From the NCBI GenBank assembly GCA_947474365.1, contig CANJIU010000051.1, positions 1-63,615 on the forward strand: a DNA stretch of 63,615 nucleotides, written 5' to 3'. Below are positions 34,500-43,758 of the stretch, one piece after another. Made by a program: the position numbers and the translations under genes. The stretch's first letter is position 1; each line of letters begins with the position of its first letter. The DNA is from Opitutia bacterium. Its GTDB lineage: Bacteria; Verrucomicrobiota; Verrucomicrobiia; Opitutales; Opitutaceae. The notes below the pieces were generated by a model that made no database searches, had not been told where the DNA came from, and was given only the letters and a program-made list of their open reading frames with translations.

Positions 34500-37400
34500 G
34501 TGTTCCCGAATTCTTCATCCGGCGACCGGTCATGACCACGCTCGTCACGGCCGGCCTCACGATCTTCGGGGTGATGGCCTACTACACGCTGCCGGTAAAT
34601 GATCTGCCGAACGTCGACTTTCCGACCATCACCGTGACGGCGAACCTCCCCGGCGCGAGTCCCGAGACGATGGCCTCGGCGGTCGCGACTCCCCTCGAGC
34701 AGGAGTTCGCCACCATCGCCGGCGTCGACTCGATGACATCGACGAGCGCGCTCGGCACCACGCAAATCACGCTGCAGTTCAGCCTCGATCGCACCGTCGA
34801 CGGCGCGGCCCAGGACGTCCAGGCCGCGATCTCTGCCATCCAACGGCGATTGCCACAGGACATGCCCAGCCCGCCGGCATTTCGAAAATCGAATCCCGCG
34901 GACGAACCCGTGCTTCAACTCTCGATCAACTCCGCGACCCTGCCGCTGTCGGAGGTCGAGGAATACGCCCAGACCCTCCTCGCCCAACGCATCTCCAGCA
35001 TCAATGGCGTCGCCCAGGTCCAGGTCTCGGGTTCGCAGAAATACGCCGTGCGCGTGCTCCTCGATCCGCGAGCCCTTGCTTCACGCGGAATCGGAATCGA
35101 CGAGGTGCGGACCGCGATTGCCAACAGCAATGTCAACCTGCCCTCCGGGACGCTCGACGGACAGCACAAGGCCGTGACGCTGCTCGCGACCGGGCAGCTG
35201 AAGAACGCGGATTCTTTCCGTCGCGTCATCGTGACCTACCGCAACGGCGCCCCGATCCGGCTCGCCGACTTGGGCGAGATCGTCGACAGCGTGCAGAGCG
35301 ATAAATCCGCCGGCTGGTTCAACGACGACCGCGCGATCAACCTGCAGGTGAAACGCCAGCCCGGCACCAACGCCATCGAGGTCGTCGACGCGGTGAAGGC
35401 GCTGCTCCCGACGTTTCGGGAGCAGCTTCCGCCTTCGGTGAACCTCGACATCGTGGCCGACCGTTCGCGGACGATTCGAGAATCGGTGGCCGAGGTAAAG
35501 TTCACCCTGGTTCTCGCCATCGTTCTGGTGGTCCTCGTGATCTTCCTCTTTCTCCGGACGCTCTCGGCGACCGTGATTCCCAGCATCGCGATGCCGATCG
35601 CCATCGTGGGAACATTTGCCGTCATGTACGGGTTTGGCTTCAGCATCGACAACCTGTCGCTGCTCGCCCTAACGCTTTCGGTCGGGTTCGTCGTCGATGA
35701 CGCGATCGTAATGCTCGAAAACATCATCCGCCACATCGAACTCGGGCTCCCCGTACGGGAGGCCGCGCTCAAGGGCTCACGGGAGATCGGGTTCACCATC
35801 ATCTCGATGACGATTTCCCTCGTGGCGGTTTTCATCCCCGTGCTCTTCATGGGCGGAGTGCTCGGACGCCTGCTGTATGAGTTCGCGGTCACGATCAGCG
35901 TCGCGATCCTGGTCTCCGGTTTCATCTCCCTCACTCTGACGCCGATGCTCTGCAGCCGTTTTCTGCAACCGGGGCGCCAGCATGCATCGTATGGGCGGTT
36001 CTTCAGCGCCACCGAGCGCGTCTACCAATCAGCCGTTCGTCTTTATGAGCGCACGCTGCAGCTTTCGCTCCGGTTTCACCGAACGGTGATGGTTGTCGCC
36101 GGATTGATGGTCGCACTCACGTTGTGGCTCCTCGTGAAAATCCCCAAGGGATTCATCCCGACCGAGGACACCGGGATGTTGAACTGCAGTCTGGAAACCG
36201 CGCAGGACACCTCGTTCGAGGCGATGCGAGACTACCAGCGGACCGCGGCCGCCATCGTCGGCAAGAATCCGTACGTCGAGGCTTACACGTCGTCAATCGG
36301 ACCGACCAGCACCGGCGGCGGCGGCGCCAACAACCTCGGCCGCTTCACCATCCGGCTCGTCGATCGCGAGCGCCGTCCGTCAGCGGAAAAAGTCGCGCAA
36401 ATGCTCCGGACGGAGTTGGCAACCGTTCCCGGCATCCGGGCGTTTCCCCAAGTGCCGCCCAGCATCCGGATCGGCGGACGGCAATCGTCGTCCGTCTATC
36501 AGTTCACCCTCTACGGATCGGATTTGGACGAACTCTACCGCGTCGCGCCTGCGTTCGAGGAAAATGTCCGCGAACTCCCCGGCATCACCGACGTCACCTC
36601 TGATCTACTCATCACGAGCCCGCAGCTCTACATCGACATCGACCGAGATCGCGCGTCGAGCCTCGGCATCAGTGCCCAACAAATCGAAGACGGCCTCTAC
36701 AGCGCGTTCGGTTCGCGGCAGGTGTCGACGATCTACACCTCGACGAACCAGTACTTCGTCATCCTCAAACTGGCCGATGAATACCAGCGCGACGCCCGCT
36801 CGCTTTCCCTGCTCCACCTGCGGAACAACGCCGGCAAACTCGTGCCACTCGATGCCGTGACCCAGATGCGCACGACGGTCGGGCCGCTGACCGTCACCCA
36901 CCTCGGCCAGCTGCCGTCGGTGACGATTTCGTTCAACCTCGAACCCGGGGTCTCCCTGAGCACGGTGACGGACGCGATGACCAGACTCGCCGAGACGGAA
37001 TTACCCGCGACCGTCAACGCGTCGTTCCAAGGCACGGCCGCCGCGTTCACCAATTCGCTTCGGGGACTGGGCGTGCTGCTGCTGGTCGCCGTTTTGGTAA
37101 TCTATCTGGTGCTCGGCGTCCTCTACGAGGACTTCATCCACCCGATCACCATTCTCTCCGGTCTGCCGTCGGCCAGCTTCGGAGCCCTGGCAACGTTGAT
37201 GCTTTTCGGCCAGGAGCTGAACATTTACGGCTACGTCGGCCTGATTCTGCTCATCGGCATCGTGAAGAAGAACGCGATCATGATGATCGACTTCGCCCTC
37301 GAGGCGCGGCGCGAACGCCATCAGTCGGCCGAGGTCGCGATCTACGAGGCATGCGTGGTCCGCTTTCGCCCCATCATGATGACGACGCTCGCGGCGCTGG

Positions 37401-37615
37401 CGGGAACGCTGCCGATTGCGCTCGGCTGGGGCGCCGGGGCGGACGCGAGGCGGTCGCTGGGCATCGCGGTCGTCGGCGGGCTCGTCGTGTCCCAGCTGCT
37501 GACGCTTTACATCACCCCGGTTTTCTACCTCTACATGGAGCGGCTCACGCAGCGCCTGACGCGCACCAGAGCCGTCGTCCCTACTTCACCGGAGACGGAA
37601 GCCGCGACGGCCTGA
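34496..37615 (+). CDS. RND-family multidrug efflux permease
   Basis: The 1039-residue protein matches HAE1-type (AcrB-like) pumps in length and layout: 12 transmembrane helices with two large periplasmic loops. The proton-relay pair is Asp401/Asp402 in GFVVDDAIVMLEN, and the second half has GLILLIGIVKKNAIMMIDFA. It would export a hydrophobic or toxic compound with proton motive force. It ends the TonB-hydrolase-adaptor operon. No outer-membrane factor gene (TolC-like) lies nearby, so the pump must borrow one from elsewhere. Confidence 0.95.
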   Translation: MSVPEFFIRRPVMTTLVTAGLTIFGVMAYYTLPVNDLPNVDFPTITVTANLPGASPETMASAVATPLEQEFATIAGVDSMTSTSALGTTQITLQFSLDRTVDGAAQDVQAAISAIQRRLPQDMPSPPAFRKSNPADEPVLQLSINSATLPLSEVEEYAQTLLAQRISSINGVAQVQVSGSQKYAVRVLLDPRALASRGIGIDEVRTAIANSNVNLPSGTLDGQHKAVTLLATGQLKNADSFRRVIVTYRNGAPIRLADLGEIVDSVQSDKSAGWFNDDRAINLQVKRQPGTNAIEVVDAVKALLPTFREQLPPSVNLDIVADRSRTIRESVAEVKFTLVLAIVLVVLVIFLFLRTLSATVIPSIAMPIAIVGTFAVMYGFGFSIDNLSLLALTLSVGFVVDDAIVMLENIIRHIELGLPVREAALKGSREIGFTIISMTISLVAVFIPVLFMGGVLGRLLYEFAVTISVAILVSGFISLTLTPMLCSRFLQPGRQHASYGRFFSATERVYQSAVRLYERTLQLSLRFHRTVMVVAGLMVALTLWLLVKIPKGFIPTEDTGMLNCSLETAQDTSFEAMRDYQRTAAAIVGKNPYVEAYTSSIGPTSTGGGGANNLGRFTIRLVDRERRPSAEKVAQMLRTELATVPGIRAFPQVPPSIRIGGRQSSSVYQFTLYGSDLDELYRVAPAFEENVRELPGITDVTSDLLITSPQLYIDIDRDRASSLGISAQQIEDGLYSAFGSRQVSTIYTSTNQYFVILKLADEYQRDARSLSLLHLRNNAGKLVPLDAVTQMRTTVGPLTVTHLGQLPSVTISFNLEPGVSLSTVTDAMTRLAETELPATVNASFQGTAAAFTNSLRGLGVLLLVAVLVIYLVLGVLYEDFIHPITILSGLPSASFGALATLMLFGQELNIYGYVGLILLIGIVKKNAIMMIDFALEARRERHQSAEVAIYEACVVRFRPIMMTTLAALAGTLPIALGWGAGADARRSLGIAVVGGLVVSQLLTLYITPVFYLYMERLTQRLTRTRAVVPTSPETEAATA

Positions 37616-37808
37616 GAATCGCGGCGAGCAGGTCCGGCACGAGCAACCGATGCGCGACACAAACGCATGCAATCGCGGCGGCCGATGAAAACATTTCAGC
37701 GTTCCCGCGCTCGACGGATCAGGCGAAGGCGCTACCGTTAGACCCAGCCGCAGTTCTGCCCCTAAGAACCGAACCGCGGAGTCAAACGCCAAACTTAGTT
37801 CCATCGGT

Positions 37809-38498
37809 ATGAAAACCTTGAAATCACTATTCGTGACGGGCCTCGTGCTCGCCAGTTCATTCGCCGCCCGTGCGGAGGTATCCGCGCAGGCCTGGCTTGA
37901 GACCTATTATCTGAATCCCCAGCCGGAAGCGCTCGTGACCCGCGTGCGTTCCCTCAGTCGCGAAGGCTTCTTTGAGAAGCCCGGCCACACGGCCCTCAGT
38001 ATCGGTTTCCTCGCGACGGTGTTCGCCAAGAATCCAGCTCGCGTCGAGGGATGGATCGCCGACTTCCGCAGCCTTCCCGCCAGGCATCAGCGCCTCGTCG
38101 CGGCGGCCCTGTGGCAGGCCGGCCTTCCGGTCGGTTCTGATCTCTTGCGCAAACTGAGCGTCGATTCCGTCGTGCGCAACGAAGTGCTGCAACTGGCCAA
38201 CACGCCGGCCCAGCTGGTTTCCGACACCCCCGTGCGTTCGTCGTCGTCGATGAACCTGCAATGGGGCGCGTTTCTCGCCACCGGCGACGAGCGCCACATC
38301 GTAAGGGTCCTCGACGCAATCGGGACCGGTGAGCGCGGCATCGACACCGTCGCCCGCGTCGCGCTGGCACAGAATGCCGCCGCCCACCCGCGGGTGCTGG
38401 AAATCTGCCGCAACCAACTCGACCGTCAGCCCGAGGAAGTGCGCAGCGTGCTCCGCGCCGCGCTCCAGGACGCCTCAGTCGCAAAGCCACAAATCTGA
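37809..38498 (+). CDS. Exported hypothetical protein
   Basis: The 229-residue protein has a clear signal peptide (MKTLKSLFVTGLVLASSFAARA). The mature part is helical, with VSAQAWLETYYLNPQPEALV and repeated short helix-loop units reminiscent of HEAT/TPR-like repeats, but I cannot assign a family. It starts 193 bp after the RND pump stop and has a strong terminator at 38541-38566, so it is probably a separate single-gene unit. Confidence 0.75.
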   Translation: MKTLKSLFVTGLVLASSFAARAEVSAQAWLETYYLNPQPEALVTRVRSLSREGFFEKPGHTALSIGFLATVFAKNPARVEGWIADFRSLPARHQRLVAAALWQAGLPVGSDLLRKLSVDSVVRNEVLQLANTPAQLVSDTPVRSSSSMNLQWGAFLATGDERHIVRVLDAIGTGERGIDTVARVALAQNAAAHPRVLEICRNQLDRQPEEVRSVLRAALQDASVAKPQI

Positions 38499-38540
38499 TT
38501 CTGAGCCAGAGCGACGCCTGCGGTCGCCATCCCCAATAGA

Positions 38541-38566
38541 CCGGCCCGTAACTGGGCCGGTTTTTT
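38541..38566 (+). terminator. Rho-independent terminator
   Basis: A 7-bp GC stem (CCGGCCC/GGGCCGG) with a 6-base loop is followed directly by TTTTTT. It lies 42 bp after the stop of the exported hypothetical gene. Confidence 0.85.
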
Positions 38567-38649
38567 CATGTCCCGGCTCTTGTCGCTGAATTCTTTTCAT
38601 CCCGCTGCGACGGTGGGCTCCGGGCACGCCGAGTGCTTGCGGGCCCCGT

Positions 38650-39222
38650 ATGCGCGTCATCCGTTGGGTCTCCCGCCTTCTCCAACTGTTCGGAACAATT
38701 GGATCGATCATTTTTTCCCTGACGACACCCGCGCAAGCCGCGCCGGCCAACGTGGGAGTGGCCGTCCTGCAGGCGGCCGCGTGGGCGCCCGGGGATAGCA
38801 CGCGTGAGGGGGCCGGCGAATTTGAAGTGTTGCTTCGGATTGCCCAGCTGCAGCGCGCTCATGCCGCGTCAGGTCTGGTCAGCGTGGGCGACCGTCACGG
38901 CATGCGCCCCTGCGGCGGTGAGCACGCTCTCAGCCGCGCCACCCTGACTGGCGTTCCCGTGGTAAAACTCGCGCCGCGGGGCGAGGTCGCGGCATCACCC
39001 GACGGACTCTTCCTTGATGGCGGTAACTTGACGGCAGACCAGGCAGTGGCCGTCCTCCGACATTGCCTCATCCGTCACGGGGCACCGCCCGTCGCCGCGG
39101 ATCCCGCGCACTCCACCAGACGGGAAATTGCAGCCATTCGGGCCCATCTCGAGCCGTTCCAGACCGCATTGCGGACTGCTGCCCTGCAGAACGCCGACGG
39201 CTTGCTTGCCTCGATAAAATAA
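38650..39222 (+). CDS. Exported hypothetical protein
   Basis: The 190-residue protein has a putative signal peptide ending at TTPAQA. The mature part contains GVPVVKLAPRGEVAASPDGLF and GGNLTADQAVAVLRHCLIRHG segments and two cysteines. I do not recognise the family; the VPVVKLA stretch is weakly like an asparaginase-type strand, but the rest does not fit. It has its own unit after the terminator at 38541-38566 and is convergent with the molybdenum hydroxylase gene, 34 bp away. Confidence 0.6.
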   Translation: MRVIRWVSRLLQLFGTIGSIIFSLTTPAQAAPANVGVAVLQAAAWAPGDSTREGAGEFEVLLRIAQLQRAHAASGLVSVGDRHGMRPCGGEHALSRATLTGVPVVKLAPRGEVAASPDGLFLDGGNLTADQAVAVLRHCLIRHGAPPVAADPAHSTRREIAAIRAHLEPFQTALRTAALQNADGLLASIK

Positions 39223-39256
39223 CCGCCGCCGGTCCGCCCAAGAGCGGCGCTGCGTT

Positions 39257-41530
39257 TCAGCCCGTCAACGCCGCTTTCACGGCTTTAGCATTGAACGGCA
39301 CGCGCCGCAGACGCACGCCCGTCGCATCGAAAAACGCATTCGCAATTGCCGCCGCCACCGGCCGCGTCGCCGGTTCGCCTGCTCCAGTCGATTTCATTTC
39401 CGGTCGGTTGTTCAACAAGACGATGTCCACCGCTTCGGGTATCTCCGTCATGTCAAGGATTGGATAGGTGGCCCAGTCGACACTGGTCACCTGCGTCGGG
39501 GTGAAACCCACCGCCTCGTGCACTGTCCGGCTGAGTCCCTGAATCAGATTTGCCTCGATCGTACCCGCCAAGGCGCCGGGATTGATCACGAAGCCGCAGT
39601 CGTGCGCGACCACGAAGCGCGTCACCCGGAGCGCGCCAGTCTCCCGGTTCACTGTCACCTCCGCGACAATCGCAACAATCGTACCGTTGCGCGGCGCATA
39701 CGCGACGCCGCGTCCGCGCAGTTCCACTGCACCGTCTCCTGACCGCCGTGCCGGCGAGGGCCGCGCCACCCAACCCGCCCGCTCGCCCACCGCCCGCAAC
39801 ACCGCTTTCTCGCGTTCGTCGGACAGATAGCGCAGGCGAAACGCGATCGGATCGACGCGCGTCTCCGCCGCCAGCTCGTCAACGAAGCTTTCGCTCGCAA
39901 AACAGGTCGCCATCCCGTCCGGGTCCCGGAGATGCGCCGTCCGCAAACCGGTGCCCAGCGAGTGCTCCCACGCGATCAGATGCGACCGTTTCAACTTGTT
40001 CGGAAACTCGTAGGACTCGTCCGAGAACTGAAACCGATCCGTGCTCTTCGTGGCGAACCCGCCGATGAGCTGCGGGGAAAGCCCATCTCCCGGCTCCTGC
40101 GTGCTCGATGGCCGGATGCGGCCCGAATAGCCAAACGCCTCGTAGGAAAACGCCGTGACCGCACCCGCGGAGTCCATCGCCCCGCGCATTTGCACCGTAA
40201 TCGGCGGCCCCTTGGGATCCCATCCCGTGGCGTCCGCCCGCGTGTACTGCACGCGCACCGGCTTTCCCACCTCCCGCGACAGCAGAACCGCGTCGATCGC
40301 CGCATCATCCGCGTCATTCATCCCGTAGGAGCCCGGCCCGGGGAGCCAAACGACCCGAACCTGATCGAGCTTCAGTCCGAGCAGGGTCGCCACCGCCTGG
40401 CGCAGCGCATACGGCTTCTGCCCGCCCATCCAGACCGTGGCACCGTCACGCCGCACGTCCGCCACCGCACACGCCGGCCCCATCGAGGCGTGCGATTGAA
40501 ACGGATACTCATACACCGCCTCGATCGTCCGCATCGCCTGCGCCAAAGCCGTCGCCACGTCGCCATTCCCGTCCATTTCTTCCGTCGCCTTGGGCCGCGC
40601 CGATCGCAACGCGTTGTACAGCGAATCGTAGTTCTCCGCAAACTGCGCGGCACCCTCCGTCCAGCGCACCCGCAGATCCTGCGCCGCCCGAACCGCGTGT
40701 TCCTCCTGCGCACACACCACGGCCACAAACTCGCCCCGCTGCACCACCGTGACTGCCTCCGACGGAGTCTCCCCGGCCTCGACCCCGAGGCAGCGCGCCC
40801 TGGTCGCCGGAGGTCGGATCACGCGCCCGTGCACCATATTCGGCAGCTTGAAATCGACCAGATACGCGTAAGCTCCCGACACCTTCTGCGGAAGATCGAC
40901 GCGAGGAACCGGCCGGCCCACATAGCGATACGATGTCGCCAACTTCGGCACCGCCTTGCCGGTCATCGGGAGTTCAAAACGCCGCCCACCGATAAGTTCA
41001 CCGTAACCCACCGCCCTCTCCGCCGCGCCCCGCACCCGCACCACACCTTCGACGACCTCGAGATCTCCCACCGGAGCGTCAAGTCGCTCCGCCGCCAACC
41101 TGAGCAAAGCCAAACGCGCTTCTGCTCCCGCTTTGCGCAACGCCCCTCCCCCCTCAATGATCCCGTTGCTCGAGCCCGTGCCGCGTTGATCCACCGTCGA
41201 AGCTGTGTCTCCCATCAGGAGTGTCACGTGCTCGATCGAAACATCGAGTTCGTCAGCGACAATCTGCGCAAATGCGGTGCTAACCCCCATTCCGGCCTCG
41301 ATCTTGCCCACTGCCGCTACGACCGAGCCGTCCGCCCGCACTGCCAGCCAGGAATCGATCCGCTGAGGGTCCGGCAGCAACACGGCCCCGTTGCCACCTT
41401 TGGCGGGGCCGGCGGCCGACGCCGGACCCGGCAGCCCAAACGAAATAATCAGGGCACCCGTCGCGCCGAGAAACTCCCGGCGCGACAATATCGACCGATC
41501 AACGCCCGCCGGCGCGGTTGCCGGGCTCAT
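39257..41530 (-). CDS. Xanthine dehydrogenase-family molybdopterin-binding large subunit (IorB-like), Tat-exported
   Basis: The 757-residue protein starts with a twin-arginine signal (SRREFLGATGALIISFGLP), so the holoenzyme should be periplasmic. The rest matches aldehyde oxidase/isoquinoline oxidoreductase beta subunits: a DQRGTGSSNGIIEGGGALRK substrate-domain segment, VVWLPGPGSYGMNDADDAAID, and near the C-terminus STGAGEPA, where the glutamate matches the catalytic GxGE of molybdenum hydroxylases. It would hydroxylate an N-heterocycle or oxidise an aldehyde. The start at 41530 overlaps the stop of the [2Fe-2S] subunit gene by 4 bp. No FAD subunit, cytochrome c subunit or XdhC-type chaperone is adjacent. 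Confidence 0.92.
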   Translation of the reverse strand: MSPATAPAGVDRSILSRREFLGATGALIISFGLPGPASAAGPAKGGNGAVLLPDPQRIDSWLAVRADGSVVAAVGKIEAGMGVSTAFAQIVADELDVSIEHVTLLMGDTASTVDQRGTGSSNGIIEGGGALRKAGAEARLALLRLAAERLDAPVGDLEVVEGVVRVRGAAERAVGYGELIGGRRFELPMTGKAVPKLATSYRYVGRPVPRVDLPQKVSGAYAYLVDFKLPNMVHGRVIRPPATRARCLGVEAGETPSEAVTVVQRGEFVAVVCAQEEHAVRAAQDLRVRWTEGAAQFAENYDSLYNALRSARPKATEEMDGNGDVATALAQAMRTIEAVYEYPFQSHASMGPACAVADVRRDGATVWMGGQKPYALRQAVATLLGLKLDQVRVVWLPGPGSYGMNDADDAAIDAVLLSREVGKPVRVQYTRADATGWDPKGPPITVQMRGAMDSAGAVTAFSYEAFGYSGRIRPSSTQEPGDGLSPQLIGGFATKSTDRFQFSDESYEFPNKLKRSHLIAWEHSLGTGLRTAHLRDPDGMATCFASESFVDELAAETRVDPIAFRLRYLSDEREKAVLRAVGERAGWVARPSPARRSGDGAVELRGRGVAYAPRNGTIVAIVAEVTVNRETGALRVTRFVVAHDCGFVINPGALAGTIEANLIQGLSRTVHEAVGFTPTQVTSVDWATYPILDMTEIPEAVDIVLLNNRPEMKSTGAGEPATRPVAAAIANAFFDATGVRLRRVPFNAKAVKAALTG

Positions 41531-42006
41531 TTCGCGCCCTCTGCCATCGCCAACGCCGCCCGTTTCACTGCCCTCAGAATGCTCAGATGCGTCCCGCACC
41601 GGCACTTCAATCCACTCAGCCCTTCCCGCAGCTCCGTGTCGCCCACCCGGGGATTCGCCGTCACGAGCGCAGCTGCCGTCATGATCCAACCGTTGATGCA
41701 GTAACCGCACTGCGCCGCCTGCTCATCAACAAAGGCCTGCTGCATGGGATGAAGGTTCGCACCGCGGGTCGCCGCCAGCCCTTCGAGTGTCGTGACGGCC
41801 CGGGCCCCGACCGCCGAGACCGGCAGCAGACACGAGCGAACCGCTACGCCGTCGAGATGGACCGTGCAGGCCCCACACTGTCCCAACCCGCAGCCGAAGC
41901 GCGGCCCCTGGAGCCGGAGCGTATTGCGCAGTAAATATAACATCGGCGTTGCCGGATCCGCCGCGACCGACACCCGGCCACCGTTGACGTTGAGTTCGTA
42001 ATTCAT
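41527..42006 (-). CDS. [2Fe-2S] small subunit of a molybdenum hydroxylase (IorA-like)
   Basis: The 159-residue protein has the plant-type ferredoxin cysteine set (CGLGQCGACTVHLDGVAVRSC) and the second cluster domain (CGYCINGWIM ... CRCGTH). It transfers electrons from the molybdenum site of the large subunit encoded downstream with a 4-bp overlap. It has no signal peptide, so it probably rides through the Tat pore bound to the large subunit. The start at 42006 (MNYELN) fits the family; four further codons upstream are open. Confidence 0.94.
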   Translation of the reverse strand: MNYELNVNGGRVSVAADPATPMLYLLRNTLRLQGPRFGCGLGQCGACTVHLDGVAVRSCLLPVSAVGARAVTTLEGLAATRGANLHPMQQAFVDEQAAQCGYCINGWIMTAAALVTANPRVGDTELREGLSGLKCRCGTHLSILRAVKRAALAMAEGAK

Positions 42007-42078
42007 CGGAAAGTACACGGCGCGCTGCCTGCCGGCCCGCCGGCTCAGCTTAGAGCGTGCCTCTTCCCGATGCCGGGA

Positions 42079-43125
42079 CTACTTCGGCAGCGTGTTCTCA
42101 AATCGCACCCAGTTCCCAACCAGTTCATGCACCACGCGGCTGCCGATCGCGTAGGCGGCCTCAAGTGAGGGCAGGTAGGCCGAATATCCGGCACCCAGTT
42201 TTTCCCCGCTGAGGCTTTCCGCCGCATCGGCTCCCGGCCACTGCATATCAAAATTGCTCGCCGTACGCAGGACGAGAACGCGGTCGAGGTTAGCACGTTT
42301 GGCGCGGGCAAGGAAGGTGAGCGACTGCAGCGTACCGGTGTCCTCCATCGCCGTGGTCACATAGTTGCCCGTGCCGTTGGTGAAATACTTCACCCAGTCG
42401 TTCGCCCATTCGTTGAGGAGCTTGCCGTGCCAGTACGTCATCGACGAAAGCGTGTCGCCCTTCAGCACCAACGGCGGACGTTGGGCGTTGGGATATCCGA
42501 CATATAGGGCCCGCCGCCGTCGCATCGACTCGCTGTCGGCCAGCGGCACGTCTTTCGTGAGCCGGTAGGCCCAATCCACGAGCCGAGCATTCAGCCGATA
42601 CGCTTCACCTTCGCTGCGATCGACCGGAAGTTCGTACGGGAATTTTTTCCGCAGGGGAATATATCCGGTCTTCCAACCGTTCGGCACCTCCCGCGCGTCG
42701 ATTTCGTGACCGAGGTCGCCGTCGACGACCCACTCCGCCCACACCGCGGAACCGAGCGGCGCATCGTGCGGGTCGACCCCGGCGATCCCGGCCACGAGCC
42801 AGTAGCTTTTAGAAAGATCGAACCGCGGATCGAGTCCGAGCGCCATGATTGTCGCCGCGCTTTTCGCCGTGCCCACGCCGGTCACCACCCCGAGCACGCT
42901 GCCGTCGGCATTGGTGCGCAGATCGCGATTACCCTGCGGAAACGGCCAGATCCGGATGAGCGCCTCGCGTTCCACCCAAAATTGAAACTCCCCCGGCTCG
43001 TCGCCGGTGTCCGCACCCGGTTCGAACATCGTCACGATCACGACCTTTGGGGAAACCACCGCGGGGGCAGCGTATCCGATGGTAGCGGCGAGAAAAAACA
43101 GGGCGAAGCTCGGCAGGAGGCGCAT
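42079..43125 (-). CDS. Purine nucleoside permease (NUP)-family exported protein
   Basis: The 348-residue protein has a signal peptide (MRLLPSFALFFLAATIGYA). The mature part matches the NUP family: KVVIVTMFEPGADTGDEPGE, VVTGVGTAKSAATIMAL, YWLVAGIAGVDPHDAPLGSA and a C-terminal TASNFDMQWPGADAAESL. Although named a permease, the family looks like a nucleoside phosphorylase fold and has no membrane helices here, so a periplasmic nucleoside-binding or cleaving role is more likely. It is upstream of and co-directional with the molybdenum hydroxylase pair (72-bp gap). The start at 43125 begins the signal peptide. Confidence 0.85.
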   Translation of the reverse strand: MRLLPSFALFFLAATIGYAAPAVVSPKVVIVTMFEPGADTGDEPGEFQFWVEREALIRIWPFPQGNRDLRTNADGSVLGVVTGVGTAKSAATIMALGLDPRFDLSKSYWLVAGIAGVDPHDAPLGSAVWAEWVVDGDLGHEIDAREVPNGWKTGYIPLRKKFPYELPVDRSEGEAYRLNARLVDWAYRLTKDVPLADSESMRRRRALYVGYPNAQRPPLVLKGDTLSSMTYWHGKLLNEWANDWVKYFTNGTGNYVTTAMEDTGTLQSLTFLARAKRANLDRVLVLRTASNFDMQWPGADAAESLSGEKLGAGYSAYLPSLEAAYAIGSRVVHELVGNWVRFENTLPK

Positions 43126-43207
43126 GGGGCCGAATCCAGCAATTGCCGCACCAGCTGCAAATCGGTACTTGCGGCGGAGCCGTGGGCGCGTTCGCTGTTC
43201 GTTTCCC

Positions 43208-43726
43208 ATGAGCAATCCTGCCTCCACCAAAGAACAAGCCGTGATCAAAACCGCCTACGGCGATATGACTGTCGCCTTCTGGCCCGACGTCGCGCCCAAG
43301 ACGGTCGAAAATTTCAAGAAACTCGCCCGCGAGGGTTTCTATGACGGCACGGCGTTTCACCGCATCATCAAGGGCTTCATGATCCAGGGAGGCTGCCCCA
43401 ACACCAAGGTCGGCGCCCGCGGCATGCCCGGCACCGGCGACCCGGGCTACAAGGTAAAGGCCGAGTTCAACGAAAAGGCCCACGTCAAAGGCGTCCTTTC
43501 CATGGCGCGCTCCTCCCATCCCGACAGCGCCGGCTGCCAATTTTTCATCTGCCACGGCGACGCCCGCTTTCTGGACCGCCAGTACACGGCGTTCGGCGCG
43601 CTGGTGAAGGGCGAGGATGTCCTGGAAAAACTCGCCAACGTGCCGACCAAGTCCGGCGGCGGTGGCGAAAAGAGCACCCCCATCGACCGCGTCGCGGTCG
43701 AAAGCATCACGATTGTGGCGGCGTAA
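43208..43726 (+). CDS. Cyclophilin-type peptidyl-prolyl cis-trans isomerase
   Basis: The 172-residue protein is a compact cyclophilin without signal peptide, so cytoplasmic. Family motifs are FHRIIKGFMIQGGCP (catalytic Arg and neighbours), GVLSMARSSHPDSAGCQFFICH and FLDRQYTAFGALVKG. It speeds proline isomerisation during protein folding. The start at 43208 (MSNPASTKEQ) lies outside the divergent NUP gene; the longer open frame from 43007 overlaps that gene. A bidirectional terminator follows. Confidence 0.94.
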   Translation: MSNPASTKEQAVIKTAYGDMTVAFWPDVAPKTVENFKKLAREGFYDGTAFHRIIKGFMIQGGCPNTKVGARGMPGTGDPGYKVKAEFNEKAHVKGVLSMARSSHPDSAGCQFFICHGDARFLDRQYTAFGALVKGEDVLEKLANVPTKSGGGGEKSTPIDRVAVESITIVAA

Positions 43727-43731
43727 CGCCG

Positions 43732-43758
43732 GGCCGGTCAAACGACCGGCCTTTTTTT
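43732..43758. terminator. Rho-independent terminator shared by convergent genes
   Basis: An 8-bp stem, GGCCGGTC/GACCGGCC, with an AAAC loop is followed by seven Ts on the plus strand, right after the cyclophilin stop. psuG converges from the other side with its stop at 43757-43759; on the minus strand the T-tract is lacking, so termination is mainly for the plus-strand gene. Confidence 0.85.
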
